Below are positions 6,596 to 8,323 of a stretch of DNA of 8,323 bases, in pieces (the stretch's first letter is position 1; each line of letters starts with the position of its first letter). Where the stretch lies: contig JAIOQL010000179.1 of assembly GCA_021413405.1 (NCBI GenBank), positions 1 to 8,323 of the forward strand. The letters run 5' to 3'. Position numbers and translations under genes: made by a program. Below the pieces are notes generated by a model that had not been told where the DNA came from, did no database searches, and saw only the letters and a program-made list of their open reading frames with translations. Source of the DNA: Leptospira sp. Its GTDB lineage: Bacteria > Spirochaetota > Leptospiria > Leptospirales > Leptospiraceae.

Positions 6596-8323
6596 TCAGG
6601 CCGAAAAAACTGCTACTATTTCTTTTAGATGTTTTTCAGCTTCTTCCTCCCCCCTAGAAACGATTGATTTGCACTTTTCAAAATCGAAAAGACCGAATTC
6701 TTCTACATGAAAATTCAAAAACAGGTCCATTGTATCTCTTTTTAATTTTGTTATTTCTCTTCCCTCGAGATGAAGAGCCCGTGCCATTATTTTCATAATT
6801 GGTGGATGTTTCACGTTCTCTACAACATTCTTTAGAAATGATTTTTTCGTTATTCCGCGATCCTCTAGGAGCTGGAATAACTCCAGATCCTGAAGAGGTG
6901 AAACATTCACTCCCAGGACAATATCAGCTCCCTTTTTTTTAACAAGACTGACAGGTACATTATTGAGCATTCCGCCATCTATAAGCATATGTTCCTGTAG
7001 CACAAAAGGAGGAAAGACCGCCGGCAGACTTATCGCGGAACGGAGAGCTTCCCATACAAATCCTTTATCAAATATATATTCTTCGCCATCCTGCAGATCT
7101 ACTGCCGAAGTTGAGAATGGAATCGGCAGATTTTCTATCAGTTCATTTTCAAAAACCGCACGCAACATTCTTTCCATTTTTTTTCCCTTATAGAAAGCAT
7201 AAACCGGGAGGGTCGGGTCGAATACAGAATCAATGCCTGTGAAATTCTTGATAAAAAATTTTTCCATGGATTCAGGGGTCTCTCCACGGGAATATAAAGC
7301 ACCGATGACTGCCCCCATCGATGCACCGGAAATAAAGTCAATTTTGATTCCGGACCGTTCAAGTACTTTGATTAATCCGATATGCGCCAATGCCCTGGCT
7401 CCCCCACCCCCAAGTGCCAGTCCTCTCGTCTTTGAAATCAGGAACCGGGAAACCCTGTCTTTTTCAAAATAAATATTTTTATCTTTCCTGGATAATCTCT
7501 GCCCATCCTTTGAAACAGATGTCACATAACGCACAAACCTGTCTTCAAAATTCCTGACCCTGGGCTTCCAGTATTCCAGAACATTGTTTTTGTGACTGGA
7601 ATATTCCTCCCGGTCAATCTCCCAGAAGACAATGTGATCACTCTGGATAATTAGATTTTCAAGTCCAGGACCCGGGCTGTCAGAATCTGAGAAAAGATGC
7701 AATACCGGGCTTTTTTTTTTCATATCACTCAGATGAGTTTCAGCCTGTTCGGGCTCGTCAAAAGCAAATTCTTTTATATCTACGACAGAAACATTTTCCC
7801 TCATTTCTCCTGCTTCGAGAAATACAATTTCGTTTACCTTTTCCCTGAAATTCTCTATTGGTTCCAGAGGAATGTGAGTCACTAGCCTCCTTGTGTGAGA
7901 ATGCTTCCCCTTGTCCCCTTCCAGATTTTCCCTCATCCGTTTTCCCATGAGCAAAACAAGATTGTGAGACATGAATTTTTCTTTGCTTGCAAGCTTCAGA
8001 AAATAATTTCCATCGAGGATATATATGAGACAGTTGAGTGTGGCCATTGCAGTTGCAGAATGTGTCTGACCGGTCAAAAGACTGTTTTCGGCCAAAACCT
8101 CACCCGGTCCCAAATACCGGTTAACCCCACCGTCAAAATCCAGATTGATGCGCACCTCTCCATACCGGATTATATAAATATTCCGGGAGAGCTCCCCCTT
8201 CGCGTAAATTATGTCATGACTGTGAAATTTTTGTTCCTCACAGTTATTGTAAATCTGGGTAAGCGTGGTTTCGCTGAGTCCCTGAAAAAGATCCACGGAA
8301 TTTAAAAAATCTATTATTTCTGG
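6596..8323 (-). CDS. Patatin-like phospholipase with N-terminal cyclic-nucleotide-binding-like domain (NTE-related), 5' end cut by window edge
   Basis: This is a serine lipid hydrolase of the patatin/neuropathy target esterase group, likely acting on membrane phospholipids or lysophospholipids. The frame is open to the last base, and codons before the GTG at 8296 read PEIIDFLNS, a normal lead-in to a cyclic-nucleotide-binding domain. The true start is therefore outside the window and GTG 8296 is internal. Numbering from that GTG, residues 1-130 form the nucleotide-binding-like domain. Residues 140-260 resemble the middle domain of NTE proteins (LVTHIPLEPIENF; QSDHIVFWEIDREE). The patatin domain starts near 290 with the oxyanion loop GGGGAR at 296-301, nucleophile S326 in GASMG, and partner D440 in LIDGG. 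All catalytic residues are present. In the phosphate-binding cassette E70 is kept, but the arginine that contacts the cyclic phosphate is H79 (THSAT in place of RSAT), so cAMP or cGMP binding is doubtful. No transmembrane segment is evident in the visible part. It converges with the argC group. Confidence 0.93.
   Translation of the reverse strand, partial: PEIIDFLNSVDLFQGLSETTLTQIYNNCEEQKFHSHDIIYAKGELSRNIYIIRYGEVRINLDFDGGVNRYLGPGEVLAENSLLTGQTHSATAMATLNCLIYILDGNYFLKLASKEKFMSHNLVLLMGKRMRENLEGDKGKHSHTRRLVTHIPLEPIENFREKVNEIVFLEAGEMRENVSVVDIKEFAFDEPEQAETHLSDMKKKSPVLHLFSDSDSPGPGLENLIIQSDHIVFWEIDREEYSSHKNNVLEYWKPRVRNFEDRFVRYVTSVSKDGQRLSRKDKNIYFEKDRVSRFLISKTRGLALGGGGARALAHIGLIKVLERSGIKIDFISGASMGAVIGALYSRGETPESMEKFFIKNFTGIDSVFDPTLPVYAFYKGKKMERMLRAVFENELIENLPIPFSTSAVDLQDGEEYIFDKGFVWEALRSAISLPAVFPPFVLQEHMLIDGGMLNNVPVSLVKKKGADIVLGVNVSPLQDLELFQLLEDRGITKKSFLKNVVENVKHPPIMKIMARALHLEGREITKLKRDTMDLFLNFHVEEFGLFDFEKCKSIVSRGEEEAEKHLKEIVAVFSA

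Noticed and set aside
7895..8305. 136-codon plus-strand frame at the right end
   Set aside because: It is antisense to the nucleotide-binding domain of the patatin protein and shows no recognisable domain.

Overview
The window looks like chromosomal housekeeping DNA from a spirochaete, probably on the Leptospira side of the phylum. This rests mainly on the RecA sequence (long charged N-terminus, CAPPF block, acidic tail), supported by a FAA1-type acyl-CoA ligase and a cyclic-nucleotide-binding patatin protein. The assignment is from memory of these families and has not been searched. Base composition is moderately AT-rich and uniform. I see no insertion sequence, phage gene, CRISPR array, tRNA or rRNA.

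Layout, left to right. (1) Positions 1-784, minus strand: a response regulator with receiver and GGDEF (diguanylate cyclase) domains, cut by the left edge. It has an in-frame TAG at codon 49, so it is a pseudogene, a recoded gene, or carries a base error. (2) 785-1502: about 720 bases with no convincing gene, forming the shared upstream region of the divergent GGDEF gene and recA. It holds several candidate operator-like repeats, including an exact GTTC-N7-GTTC. (3) 1503-2663: recA, with a clear ribosome binding site and its own intrinsic terminator at 2701-2729, so it is probably monocistronic. (4) 2730-2936: a short stretch with an open reading frame remnant that stops three bases before argC. 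(5) 2937-6542: three closely packed plus-strand genes, argC (arginine biosynthesis), a long-chain acyl-CoA synthetase and a futalosine-hydrolase-like nucleosidase. The last two overlap, so they are probably translationally coupled. (6) 6596 to the right edge, minus strand and convergent: a patatin-like phospholipase with an N-terminal cyclic-nucleotide-binding-like domain and an NTE-type middle domain. Its reading frame stays open to the last base, so its true start lies outside the window.

Functionally the genes are mixed: DNA repair and recombination (recA), amino-acid synthesis (argC), fatty-acid activation (acyl-CoA ligase), possible menaquinone or nucleoside metabolism (the nucleosidase), and lipid hydrolysis (patatin). 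The ligase and the patatin enzyme could act on the same fatty-acid pool, but they are convergent and not in one operon. I found no strong evidence for an undescribed system. The points most worth checking are the amber codon in the GGDEF gene, the repeats upstream of recA, the argC leader frame, and the degenerate nucleotide-binding motif of the patatin protein.
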